A stretch of 64,000 nt of DNA from NCBI RefSeq assembly GCF_900188005.1, contig NZ_FZNR01000017.1:1-64000 (forward strand), written 5' to 3'. The notes beneath the pieces were generated by a model, which saw nothing but the letters and a program-made list of their open reading frames with translations, did no database searches and was not told the origin of the DNA. This document shows, piece after piece, positions 15,295 to 23,581 of the stretch (positions are counted from its first letter, which is position 1; each line of letters opens with the position of its first letter). This DNA is from Actinoplanes regularis (GTDB taxonomy: Bacteria > Actinomycetota > Actinomycetes > Mycobacteriales > Micromonosporaceae). Both the position numbers and the translations under genes were made by a program.

Positions 15295-16941
15295 TCAGGA
15301 ATAGGGCAGCTCGACCGGGGCGAGCCGATCGAACAGATCACCCGGGCCGGGGTTGCCGGCCGGGGCGGCGCCGCCGAGCCGTCGCACGACGCCCCACACC
15401 GCGTTGAGCGCGGTGGTGATCGCCCCCTCGGCGAATCCAGCGGTCCACGACACGTCGTCGCCGCACAGGAAGAACCCGTCCGGCTCGTCCATGAACTGGG
15501 TGAACAGCCGGCGCTGGTAGCGGTACTGTCCGGGCAGGTTGGCGCGGAACGCGCCCATGAACGAGGGCTCGGTCTCCCACGTGACGGCCACCGGGTCGCC
15601 CACGATGTGCGAGCGGATGTCCACGCCCGGGTAGATGGCGGCCAACTGGGGCAGCAGCACCTCGAGCCGCTCGGCCGCGGAGAGCGTCGCCACCTTCAGC
15701 GAGTCGTCGTTCCAGGTGTACGACAGGCACATGACGCCCGGCTGGTCCGGCCCGTTGTCGAACAGGTACACACCCCGGGCGATCCGGTCGGTGAGGGTCA
15801 TGCCCATCGTGTCGCGGCCGGTCGCCGGGTCGAGGTCCCGCCAGAACGGCCGGTCGGTGCGGACGAACACCTTCGACGAGCCCATGTAGTGCGTCCGCTC
15901 GACCGCCGTCCACTGGTCCAGGCTCAGCAGCGCCGGGTCGCACTCGATCCGGTTCAGCAGCGTCCACACGTGCGGGGTGAAGACGACGGCCTGGAACACC
16001 TCGCCGCGGCCGGAGGCGTCGCGGACCTCGATGCCGCCGTCGCGCCGGCGCATCGAGGTGACCGCCGGGCGCGGGCCCTGCTCGCCGTGCATGACGGCCA
16101 GCGAGGTGCCTTTCGGCCAGTGCGCCGGACGGTCCGGCCGATGGTGCCACAGGCCGCGGGGCAGTTGCTGGCATCCGCCCGGGATGAGCATGTGGTCGGT
16201 GTCCGCGCCGGTGTACACGACGCGCAGGATCTCGAGCACCGAGTTGGGGAAGTCGGTGTCCCAGCCGCCGCTGCCGAAGCCGACCTGGCCGAAGAGCTCG
16301 CGGTGCCGGAAGGAGCGGAACGCCGGGCTGGCCGCCAGGAAGCCCCAGAACGAGGTGTCGTCGAGCTCGGTGACCAGGCGGTTCCACACCGACTTGAGGG
16401 TCGCCACGTCACGCTCGCGGATGGCGGTGCTCATCGCGAACAGTTCGGCGTGCTCGGTCAGCGCCTTCTCCCAGGCGTCCGCCACCTCCTGGTACGGCGC
16501 CGGCAGGTCGTCGGCGGTCCGGGCGTGGTGCACGTCGCCGTTGAGGTGGACCACGGTGGCCGGCGTGTCGGGGGCCAGCGGATTGGGGAACGGGCGGGTC
16601 GGCAGGCCGAGCAGGTCGACGTAGTGGAACAGGGAACGGGCCGAGATCGGGAACCGCATCGCGCCCATCTCCGCCACCGCGGTCGGCGCCTCCGGGAAGG
16701 ACACGGAGCGGAGCCGTCCACCCAGCTGCTCGGCTTCGTACACGATCGGGCGGAGCCCCAGGCGCATCAGTTCGTACGCCGCGGTGAGCCCCGCCATGCC
16801 GCCGCCGACAATCGCCACCCGGGTACCGAGCCGATCGGCCGGAACGGTACCGAGGCCGGCTGGATGCCGAAGCCATTCGTCATAAGAGAATGGAAAGTCG
16901 GGAATGAGCATCGTCAGCGGTGGCAATTCTGCTGTCGTCAT
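15295..16941 (-). CDS. Flavin amino-acid 2-monooxygenase / monoamine oxidase family enzyme
   Basis: This FAD-dependent amine oxidase-fold enzyme has 548 residues. The dinucleotide-binding motif VAIVGGGMAGLTAAYEL lies about 48 residues in, followed by YEAEQLGGRLRS and MGAMRFP. The C-terminal FAD motif is FFLCGDDVSWTAGFAEGAITTALNAVWGV. The N-terminal FPFSYDEWLRHPAGLG and overall layout resemble tryptophan, lysine and arginine 2-monooxygenases, which oxidatively decarboxylate an amino acid to the shorter amide. In several long polyol macrolide clusters an arginine monooxygenase makes 4-guanidinobutyramide for the starter. No amidase is in this window and may lie further left. The ATG at 16941 follows GAGGGG. 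The operon continues into the FAAL gene, and the MFS gene is divergent. Confidence 0.88.
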   Translation of the reverse strand: MTTAELPPLTMLIPDFPFSYDEWLRHPAGLGTVPADRLGTRVAIVGGGMAGLTAAYELMRLGLRPIVYEAEQLGGRLRSVSFPEAPTAVAEMGAMRFPISARSLFHYVDLLGLPTRPFPNPLAPDTPATVVHLNGDVHHARTADDLPAPYQEVADAWEKALTEHAELFAMSTAIRERDVATLKSVWNRLVTELDDTSFWGFLAASPAFRSFRHRELFGQVGFGSGGWDTDFPNSVLEILRVVYTGADTDHMLIPGGCQQLPRGLWHHRPDRPAHWPKGTSLAVMHGEQGPRPAVTSMRRRDGGIEVRDASGRGEVFQAVVFTPHVWTLLNRIECDPALLSLDQWTAVERTHYMGSSKVFVRTDRPFWRDLDPATGRDTMGMTLTDRIARGVYLFDNGPDQPGVMCLSYTWNDDSLKVATLSAAERLEVLLPQLAAIYPGVDIRSHIVGDPVAVTWETEPSFMGAFRANLPGQYRYQRRLFTQFMDEPDGFFLCGDDVSWTAGFAEGAITTALNAVWGVVRRLGGAAPAGNPGPGDLFDRLAPVELPYS

Positions 16942-17120
16942 GGGAGAACCCCTCGAAGGCGCGGCCGTTCGCACGTTGCCGAACAACGTATTAATGGCGC
17001 CGGAATGGCGTAACCCCTATCGACCGCAGCGGCCCACCGGGACAACTAAGGGGTTACCCGCGCCGGATGCGTGGACCAGGCTCGTCAGGGTCGGATCCGA
17101 AATGGACACAGGAGGGGCGC
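16942..17120. promoter_or_regulatory. Divergent promoter region between oxidase and MFS genes
   Basis: These 179 bases must hold both divergent promoters. A short AT-rich core (GTATTAATGG near 16988) stands out, but I could not assign matching -35/-10 pairs. The MFS ribosome site AGGAGGGG is at the right end. Confidence 0.45.
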
Positions 17121-18800
17121 ATGTCCACGGCGATCGCGCCGGCGCCGATGAAGCCGGAGAGCCCGGCCGGTCGGGAGGACTGGCACCGGGCCGTCATGGC
17201 CGTGCTGCCCGGCCTGCTCGCGGCGATCTTCCTGGCCGCACTGGACCAGACCGTGATGAGCGCCTCGATCAAGACGATCGCCGACGATCTGGGCGGGCTG
17301 AGCCTGCAGGCGTGGGTCACCACCGCCTTCCTGATCACGTCGACGGTGACCACGCCGCTCTACGGCAAGCTCTCCGACGTCTACGGGCGCCGGCCGATGT
17401 TCGCGGTGGCCATCACGGTCTTCGTCCTCGGGTCGCTGGCCTGCGTCTTCGCTACGACGATCTATCAACTGGCGGCGTTCCGGGCCGTCCAGGGCTTGGG
17501 CGCGGGCGGCCTGCTCGCGGTCTCCAGCGCCATCACCGGCGACCTCGTCCCGCCCCGTGAGCGTGCGCGCTTCCAGGGCTACACGATGCTCGCCTGGCTC
17601 GCCGCCAGCCTGATCGGCCCGCTGGTCGGCGGCCTCTTCGCGTCCACCGGCACGCTGCTCGGCATCGACGGCTGGCGGTGGATCTTCCTGTTCAACGTCC
17701 CGGTCGGGGCGATCGCCATGGCCGTTGTGCTGCGGGTGCTGCGCACCGAGGGCCCCCGCACCGCCCGCCGGGTCGACCACTGGGGCGCCGCCCTGATCAC
17801 CGCGACCGCGGTGCCGCTGCTGCTGGTCGCCGAGCAAGGACACGAGCGCGGCTGGACCTCCACCGAGGCGCTGGTCTGCTACGCGATCGGTGCCGCCGGG
17901 CTGCTGGCGTTCCTGCTCCGCGAGTCGCGGATGGGGGATGACGCGCTCATCCCGCTGCGCCTGTTCCGGGTTCCGGCCTTCACGCTGTCGATGACGATCT
18001 CGGCGCTGTTCGGCGCCGGCATGTTCGGCGTCATCTCCACCATCCCGCTCTACGTGCAGGTGGTGCACGGTCTGTCGCCGACCGCCTCCGGCCTGATGAT
18101 GCTGCCGATGATGGGCGGCACGCTGGTGTCGGTCGTCATCTCCGGCAAGGTGGTCAAGCGCGGCCAGGGCCTGCGGGTGCTGCCCGCGGTCGGTGCGGTC
18201 GCCACCGCGGCCGGGCTGATCACCTGTGCCCGGCTGTCGGTGGACACCCCGGTCTGGGTGATGGCCCTCATCATGATCGCCTTCGGGGTGGGGATCGGCA
18301 CCTCCCGCTCGCTCAACGTGACCGCCCAGAACGCGGTGCCCAAGAAGGACCTGGGTGTGGCCACGTCGACGACCATCTTCTTCCGGGAGATGTCCGGCGC
18401 GGTCGGCGTCGCGGCGTACCTCTCGCTGCTGTTCGCCGCGTTTCCGGCCGCGCTGTCGGCGGCCGTGGCCCGCGTCGCCGCGCAGCCCGGCGTGGCTCTC
18501 CTGCTGCGCGACCGCGAGGTCGCCGGCGACCCGGCCAACCAGCCGTTCTTCACCGTGCTGCGGGGCGGCCGCGCGCCGCTGACCGACTCCTCCTTCCTCG
18601 CGTCCATGGACGACCGGCTGGCCAGGGCGTTCCAGCTCGCGTTTCACGAGGCCGCGAGCCACGTCTTCGTGGCCGGCGCGGTCCTCATGGGTCTGGCCGC
18701 GGTGCTGGCGCTCGCCATGCGCCCGCCGGACCTGCAGATCGTTCCCGCGGTGCAGCCCGAGGAGTACTTCGGCCGGCACCGCGCACCCGACACCGACTGA
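17121..18800 (+). CDS. MFS drug exporter, DHA2 (14-TM, EmrB/QacA-like)
   Basis: This 559-residue proton-coupled exporter of the inner membrane is likely to pump out the cluster product. The DHA2 signature is visible near the N terminus: LAALDQTVMSASIKTIADDL, then AWVTTAFLITSTVTTPLYGKLSDVYGRRP, the loop 2-3 motif A. The motif-C-like stretch LGAGGLLAVSSAITGDLVPPRERARFQG follows. About 14 hydrophobic segments are seen, with a long extracytoplasmic loop between the last two (around 445-520), as in this subfamily. The ATG at 17121 is preceded by AGGAGGGG three bases away, which excludes the longer upstream frame. The APH-like gene follows after a single base, so the two are cotranscribed as an export/modification pair. 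Confidence 0.93.
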   Translation: MSTAIAPAPMKPESPAGREDWHRAVMAVLPGLLAAIFLAALDQTVMSASIKTIADDLGGLSLQAWVTTAFLITSTVTTPLYGKLSDVYGRRPMFAVAITVFVLGSLACVFATTIYQLAAFRAVQGLGAGGLLAVSSAITGDLVPPRERARFQGYTMLAWLAASLIGPLVGGLFASTGTLLGIDGWRWIFLFNVPVGAIAMAVVLRVLRTEGPRTARRVDHWGAALITATAVPLLLVAEQGHERGWTSTEALVCYAIGAAGLLAFLLRESRMGDDALIPLRLFRVPAFTLSMTISALFGAGMFGVISTIPLYVQVVHGLSPTASGLMMLPMMGGTLVSVVISGKVVKRGQGLRVLPAVGAVATAAGLITCARLSVDTPVWVMALIMIAFGVGIGTSRSLNVTAQNAVPKKDLGVATSTTIFFREMSGAVGVAAYLSLLFAAFPAALSAAVARVAAQPGVALLLRDREVAGDPANQPFFTVLRGGRAPLTDSSFLASMDDRLARAFQLAFHEAASHVFVAGAVLMGLAAVLALAMRPPDLQIVPAVQPEEYFGRHRAPDTD

Positions 18801-18801
18801 G

Positions 18802-19830
18802 ATGAGGCAGACCATGACCATCGTCGACGAGCCCGTCGCGGACACCGGCGGCTTCGACGCGCTGACTCCCTGGGCGGAGCCCGGCTGGCGCGCGGAGGCG
18901 CTGTCCTGGGCCGAGGAGCGGCTGCGCGCGGCCGGCCACGAACCGGCCGGCCGGTCCGCTGTCCGGGTGCGGCTGCGGCCGTGGTCCGTGGTGGCCGGCA
19001 TCCCGGTCGAGGGCGGCGCGACCGTCTGGTTCAAGGCCAACGCCCCGGCCTCCGCGTTCGAGTCCGCGCTGGCCGGCGCGCTGCCCGCCTGGGTGCCCGG
19101 CCAGGTGCTCCACCCGATCGCGATCGATGCCGAGCGTGGCTGGACCCTGTTCGCCGACGGCGGCGGCTCGATCGCCGACGCGGCCCCCGGCCCGGACGCC
19201 TGGGTGGCACCCCTGCAGCAGTACGCCGAGCTGCAGCGCACCCTCGCGGCGCGCGTCGACGCGCTGCTGGAACTGGGCGTGCCGGACCGCCGTCCGCAGC
19301 TGCTGGCCGGCGGCATGGGGATGCTGCTCGCCCGGGCCGGCGGGGTGGACGACGCGGTGCACGACGCGATCGGCGGCCTCGGGGCCAGGTACGCCGGCTG
19401 GTGCGCCGAGCTGGCCGCCTCGGGCGTGCCGGTCACCCTGGACCACGGCGATCTGCAGGACGGCCAGGTCTTCACCCGCGGCGGCGGCCGGTACGTCTTC
19501 CACGACTGGGACGCCGCGTCGGTGGCCTTCCCGTTCGCCAGCCTCGTGGTCACCGCGCGAGTGGTCCGCGACCGCTTCGGCGCGGACGGCCCGGCCGTGC
19601 TGGCCCGGCTGCGCGACGCCTACCTCGAGCCGTGGACCGCCGACGGGCACACTCGCGTGCAGCTGACCCGTCTCGCCGGGCTGGCCTGCCGGGTCGCGCC
19701 GATCGGCCAGGTCTTCCGTGCCCTCGCACCGGGACGGATGTTCCCCGGATCGCCGATGGACACCCGGGCCGTGCACTCGGTCGCCGCGCAGCAGGCCATC
19801 GTCGCCGCGTGTGGTCTGCTGGTCGACTGA
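18802..19830 (+). CDS. Aminoglycoside phosphotransferase (APH)-family small-molecule kinase
   Basis: This 342-residue protein has the APH/choline-kinase fold. The catalytic loop reads HGDLQDGQV, with the catalytic Asp present and Gln where Asn usually sits. The metal-binding Asp is in VFHDWDAAS. The N-terminal nucleotide region is weakly conserved (VRLRPWSVVAG…ATVWFKANAP). It starts one base after the exporter stop; ATG 18802 and ATG 18814 (with GAGG upstream) are both possible. Tandem coupling to an exporter in a PKS cluster suggests phosphorylation of the polyketide or its sugar for self-protection or export, but a tailoring role is equally possible. The Gln for Asn change in the catalytic loop is unusual and could alter activity. 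Confidence 0.82.
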   Translation: MRQTMTIVDEPVADTGGFDALTPWAEPGWRAEALSWAEERLRAAGHEPAGRSAVRVRLRPWSVVAGIPVEGGATVWFKANAPASAFESALAGALPAWVPGQVLHPIAIDAERGWTLFADGGGSIADAAPGPDAWVAPLQQYAELQRTLAARVDALLELGVPDRRPQLLAGGMGMLLARAGGVDDAVHDAIGGLGARYAGWCAELAASGVPVTLDHGDLQDGQVFTRGGGRYVFHDWDAASVAFPFASLVVTARVVRDRFGADGPAVLARLRDAYLEPWTADGHTRVQLTRLAGLACRVAPIGQVFRALAPGRMFPGSPMDTRAVHSVAAQQAIVAACGLLVD

Positions 19831-19857
19831 GGATCGCCGGAAGGACGGAAATGCCAG

Positions 19858-19890
19858 CGGCGCCCGGGGGAGCGATTCCCCCGGGCGCCG
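19858..19890. terminator. Bidirectional hairpin after the APH-like gene
   Basis: Arms of 13 bases (19858-19870 CGGCGCCCGGGGG and 19878-19890), extendable by one A-T pair, lie between the convergent APH-like gene and the small minus-strand gene. Confidence 0.75.
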
Positions 19891-19901
19891 GTCAGTCTCT
19901 G

Positions 19902-20198
19902 TCACAGCCGGTGGCCGGACACCTTCACCTTGCCGAACGCGCCCGCCGCCGCCTTTCCGGCGAGGGTGTCACCGTCCCTGGTCACGTCGAACGCGAGCGT
20001 GATCGGCATGGTCGACATCGGCACCTTGAACGTCAGGTGATCGCCGTCGACGACGCCGTCGAGAATGTCGTTGACCCGGCCGTTGCCGGCGTCCACCTTG
20101 CCGCCGAGGCGCTCGCCGTCGCTTTCGAAATGCGCGGTCGCCTCCTGCTTGCCCAGCGGGCTGTTGATTGCGATATGCCATTTTCCATCGATGCTCAT
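19902..20198 (-). CDS. Small conserved beta-rich protein of unknown function
   Basis: This predicted 98-residue cytoplasmic protein has alternating polar and hydrophobic strands and repeated Gly/Asp turns: SIDGKWHIAINSPLGKQE, then FESDGERLGGKVDAG, then HLTFKVPMSTMPITLAFDV, then GDTLAGKAAAGAFGKVKVSG. The pattern suggests a small beta-barrel, lipocalin-like fold that could hold a small ligand. Similar short proteins occur widely in actinomycetes without a known role. The ATG at 20198 (MSIDGKWH) fits the conserved start of the fold; no strong ribosome site is visible. It is transcribed alone, divergent from the CCR gene and convergent with the APH-like gene. I do not assign a function. Confidence 0.7.
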   Translation of the reverse strand: MSIDGKWHIAINSPLGKQEATAHFESDGERLGGKVDAGNGRVNDILDGVVDGDHLTFKVPMSTMPITLAFDVTRDGDTLAGKAAAGAFGKVKVSGHRL

Positions 20199-20354
20199 GG
20201 CCCGATGGTCGCGCCTCAACAGGCCGGCGTCGACCATTTATCGACAAGACAGGGGCGGCAATCGAGGTAGGGGAGGCTAGGGGATTCGAAATGCCTTCCG
20301 CGCCGATAACTTGAGTTGAATTCAGCATCGGCGCCACTTGATAGGAGGGCGTTC

Positions 20355-21599
20355 GTGTCCAAGTCACTCTACGAAATCGGCGAGATCCCGCCACTCGGCG
20401 TGGTCCCGGATCAGATGTATGCCACGGTCATCCGGCGCGAGCGGTTCGGCCAGCCGGCCGACGCGATGCGTACCGAGATCGTCGACGTGCCGCGGCCGGG
20501 CCGCGGCGAGGTGCTGGTGTACATGATGGCCGCCGGCATCAACTACAACAACGTGTGGGCGTCGCTCGGCGAGCCCCTCGACGTCATCTCGATGCGGCAG
20601 AAGGTGTACGGCGCCACCGAGGACTTCCACATCGGTGGCAGCGACGGCGCCGGCATCGTCTGGGCGGTCGGCGAAGGCGTGCGACACGTGAAGCCCGGGG
20701 ATCCGGTGGTCACGTCGGGCGCCATCTACGACGAGTCCGATCAGGACATCCGGCTCGGCGTGGACCCGCTGCTGAGCCGCTCGATGACCGCCTGGGGGTA
20801 CGAGTCGAACTACGGCTCGTTCGCCCAGTACGCGCTCGTCCAGGAACACCAGTGTCACCCGAAGCCGGACAACCTGGCCTGGGAGGACGCGGGCAGCTTC
20901 CTGGTCACCGGCGCCACCGCGTACCGCCAGCTGACCAGCTGGGTGCCGAACGACGTCCGCCCGGGCGACCCGGTGCTCATCTGGGGCGGCTCCGGCGGGC
21001 TCGGCTCCGCGGCCATCCAGATCACCCGGATCCGCGGCGGCATCCCGATCGCCGTCGTCTCCAGCCCCGAGCGCGCCCGGTACTGCATGGATCTCGGCGC
21101 GGCCGGAACGATCGACCGCAACGAGTTCAGCCACTGGGGCCGGCTGCCGGACATCGACGACGACAAGGCCTGCGAGGTCTGGAACGCCGAGGCTCGCCGC
21201 TTCGGAAAGAAGATCTGGGAGATCCTCGGCGAGCGACGCAACGTCCGGGTCGTCCTCGAGCACCCGGGTGAGGACACCCTGCCCACCTCGATGATGGTCT
21301 GCGACAACGGCGGCATGGTCGTCCTCTGCGGCGGCACCAGCGGCTACAACGGCGACATCGACCTGCGCTATCTGTGGATGCGCAGCAAGCGGCTGCAGGG
21401 CTCGCACGGCTCCAACGACAAGGAGAACCGCGAGGTCCTCAGCCTGATGGCCGACGGCCGGCTGAGCGCCTGCGTCAACTGGTGCGGCAGCTTCGAGCAG
21501 ATCGGCGAGGCGCACCAGATGCTCTTCGACAACCAGAGCCCGATGGGCAACATGGCCGCCCTGGTGAACGCCGCGCGCCCCGGCCTCACATCCCTCTGA
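20355..21599 (+). CDS. ccr: Crotonyl-CoA carboxylase/reductase (CCR)
   Basis: This NADPH-dependent reductive carboxylase converts 2-enoyl-CoA (crotonyl-CoA or longer) plus CO2 to alkylmalonyl-CoA. It is an MDR-superfamily protein of 414 residues. Family hallmarks are YATVIRRERFGQP, MAAGINYNNVWA with the CO2-site Asn, WGYESNYGSFAQY with the Glu, the nucleotide-binding LIWGGSGGLGSAAIQ, EHPGEDTLPTS, and MRSKRLQGSHGSN with the CO2-site His. All three residues typical of carboxylating members are present, so it should carboxylate rather than only reduce. The GTG at 20355 follows AGGAGG six bases away. It heads an operon with the glycosyltransferase, deacetylase and sugar dehydrogenase. It most plausibly feeds the alkylmalonyl-type AT of the final PKS module. 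Chain length accepted (ethyl, butyl or longer) cannot be read here. Confidence 0.95.
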   Translation: MSKSLYEIGEIPPLGVVPDQMYATVIRRERFGQPADAMRTEIVDVPRPGRGEVLVYMMAAGINYNNVWASLGEPLDVISMRQKVYGATEDFHIGGSDGAGIVWAVGEGVRHVKPGDPVVTSGAIYDESDQDIRLGVDPLLSRSMTAWGYESNYGSFAQYALVQEHQCHPKPDNLAWEDAGSFLVTGATAYRQLTSWVPNDVRPGDPVLIWGGSGGLGSAAIQITRIRGGIPIAVVSSPERARYCMDLGAAGTIDRNEFSHWGRLPDIDDDKACEVWNAEARRFGKKIWEILGERRNVRVVLEHPGEDTLPTSMMVCDNGGMVVLCGGTSGYNGDIDLRYLWMRSKRLQGSHGSNDKENREVLSLMADGRLSACVNWCGSFEQIGEAHQMLFDNQSPMGNMAALVNAARPGLTSL

Positions 21600-21625
21600 T
21601 ACCCGTACGCCTGAAGGGCTTTCCC

Positions 21626-22846
21626 ATGCGCGTTCTGTCCACCGTCACCGGATCCCAGGGCCACGCCCGCGCCGTCCTGCCCATGGTCCGCGCCCTGGCC
21701 AAGGCCGGCCACGAAGTGCTGGTCATCCTGCCCACACATCTCGCCGACGTGTACGCCGAGTGCGGCGCCCAGGTCGAGCCGATCATGCCGGACTTCATCG
21801 ACTCGATGAAGGAGCTCCGATCCATGCGCGACGCGCTGGACCCGGAGATCTTCGGCTCGGGTGAGGAGATCGACACCCGGATGCAGATGATCGGCTTCGC
21901 GGCCGGCCCGCACGTCTCATCCGCGTACCACGTCATCCTGGAGCGGGCCCGGGAGTTCAAGCCCGACATCATCCTGCGCGACGGTGGCGAACTGGCCGGC
22001 TGCCTGGTCGCCGAGAAGCTCGGCCTGCCGCACATCTCGGCACCGTCCGGGGCGGGCAACCTGGTCGACCCGGACGGCGTCGCCCAGCTGCTCAACCAGC
22101 GCCGGGCCGAGCTCGGGCTGCCGCAGCAGGACGACAAGTGGTCGATCTACCGGTACGGCCGGATCAGCTGCCTGCCGCACGCCTACAACTTCGCGGCCTT
22201 CGACCTGCCCGCGCCGTTCGAGTACGCGCAGCCGCTGTCGGTGGACGGCACCGAGACCCTGCCGCCGGAGTACGCCAACCTGTCCGGCGACAAGCCGATC
22301 GTGCTGGCCTCGGTCGGTACGTCGCTGCCGGTCGTGCTGGCGATGCAGATGATGGGCATCCCGCTGCCCGACGGCATGGCCGCGCCCGCCGACACCCTGC
22401 GGTCCATCATCGGCGGCCTGTCCCTGCTCGACTGCCACGGCATCGTCTCCAGTGGCGGCCTGCCCACCGACGACATGAACGCCGGGGCGCACGTGCAGGT
22501 CGCCGACTGGGTGCCGCAGCCGCTGCTGCTGCAGTGCTCGCAGGTGTTCCTGACGCACGGCGGGTACAACAGCATCCGCGAGGGCATGCGGGCCGGCGTC
22601 CCGATGGCGGTGCTGCCGCAGTACAGCGACCAGCACCACAACGCCGCCCGGGTGGCCGAGCTGGGCCTGGGCGTGCACGTGACCGACGTCAGCGCGGAGG
22701 GCATCGCCGTGGCCTGCCGGCAGCTGATGACCGACGAGAAGATCATCGCCAACGCGCGGGCCGCCCAGCGCCGCATCCTCGGGCTGCCGGGGATGAGCGG
22801 GGTCATCACGCACCTGGAGAAGCTCGCCGCGGCGGGTGCGGTGTGA
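21626..22846 (+). CDS. GT1-family (MGT-type) glycosyltransferase
   Basis: This 406-residue GT-B fold enzyme transfers an activated sugar to a natural-product acceptor. The N terminus MRVLSTVTGSQGHARAVLPMVRAL is the acceptor-binding Rossmann half of macrolide-type transferases. The C-terminal donor-binding half has VADWVPQPLLLQCSQVFLTHGGYNSIREGMRAGVPMAVLPQYSDQHHNAARV (read in parts), with the HGG…N…P…DQ signature of UDP/TDP-sugar enzymes. The ATG at 21626 follows GAAGGG; upstream in-frame sequence belongs to the CCR shadow. It lies 26 bases after the CCR gene, and its stop overlaps the PIG-L start. Neighbours suggest a UDP-HexNAcA donor and glycosylation of the polyketide, which is inference. 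Confidence 0.93.
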   Translation: MRVLSTVTGSQGHARAVLPMVRALAKAGHEVLVILPTHLADVYAECGAQVEPIMPDFIDSMKELRSMRDALDPEIFGSGEEIDTRMQMIGFAAGPHVSSAYHVILERAREFKPDIILRDGGELAGCLVAEKLGLPHISAPSGAGNLVDPDGVAQLLNQRRAELGLPQQDDKWSIYRYGRISCLPHAYNFAAFDLPAPFEYAQPLSVDGTETLPPEYANLSGDKPIVLASVGTSLPVVLAMQMMGIPLPDGMAAPADTLRSIIGGLSLLDCHGIVSSGGLPTDDMNAGAHVQVADWVPQPLLLQCSQVFLTHGGYNSIREGMRAGVPMAVLPQYSDQHHNAARVAELGLGVHVTDVSAEGIAVACRQLMTDEKIIANARAAQRRILGLPGMSGVITHLEKLAAAGAV

Positions 22847-23553
22847 ACGCCGACGACATCGCCGGGCTCAGGCCCGGGGACCGCGTGCTGGTGGTGGCGC
22901 CGCACCCGGACGACGAGACGATCGGGCCGGGCGGGACCCTGGCCCGGTTGGCGGCGATCGGCGTAGAGGTGCACGTCCTGTGCGTGACGGTGCGGCGCGG
23001 CGCGATGTACGGCAGCGAGAGCGACCCGTTCATCCGGGAGCAGGAGCTGGCGAAGGCGTGCGCGGCCCTCGGCGTACGCAATCAGGCCATCGCCTGGATC
23101 GACGAGACCGGCCGGATGGACATCTCCACCCGGCAGCGGGAACTCGTCGACCTGATCGAGCGGCACGAGGAGGCGTCGCTCGCGGCGGTCGACCCGGTGG
23201 CGCTGATCATCCCGGCGGCCGGCGGCTACCACCAGGACCACCAGGCCGTGTTCCGGGCCGGCTTCGCCGCCGCCCGGGTGCATCCGGCGGGTCTCAAGCC
23301 GACGCCGCGCATCGTGCTCGGCTACCGCGGCGTCGAGGACCGCTGGAGCGCGGTGGACGAGCCGTGGTGGCTGCACGTGGACACGTCCGACTACTGGCCG
23401 GCCAAACAGGAGGCGCTGCGCGCGTACGCGACGCAGATCCGCTCGGCCGGTCCGCGCTCGATCGACCAGATCGAGCGGATCGACGCGGCGACCGGTGCCG
23501 CCATCGGCACCCGGTACGCCGAGAGCTTTGTCCCTTACCGGCTGGCTTTCTGA
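22843..23553 (+). CDS. PIG-L/LmbE-family zinc deacetylase
   Basis: This 236-residue metal-dependent N-deacetylase family protein resembles MshB and the deacetylases of glycopeptide and aminoglycoside pathways. Zinc-site motifs are PHPDDE (residues about 18-23, with Asp as likely general base) and the second His cluster GYHQDH. The start GTG overlaps the glycosyltransferase stop (GTGA), so translation is coupled. Coupling to a glycosyltransferase suggests the classic two-step logic, in which an N-acetylated amino sugar is attached and then deacetylated to a free amine. It would act in the cytoplasm on the glycosylated intermediate. Deacetylation of the nucleotide sugar before transfer is the alternative. 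Confidence 0.92.
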   Translation: MNADDIAGLRPGDRVLVVAPHPDDETIGPGGTLARLAAIGVEVHVLCVTVRRGAMYGSESDPFIREQELAKACAALGVRNQAIAWIDETGRMDISTRQRELVDLIERHEEASLAAVDPVALIIPAAGGYHQDHQAVFRAGFAAARVHPAGLKPTPRIVLGYRGVEDRWSAVDEPWWLHVDTSDYWPAKQEALRAYATQIRSAGPRSIDQIERIDAATGAAIGTRYAESFVPYRLAF

Positions 23554-23581
23554 CCGGCCGTCTCTGTCGAAGGTGACGAAT

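Noticed and set aside
18719..18760. Separate gene start inside the C terminus of the MFS exporter
   Set aside because: The exporter frame is continuous to 18800, and the APH-like gene starts just after it.
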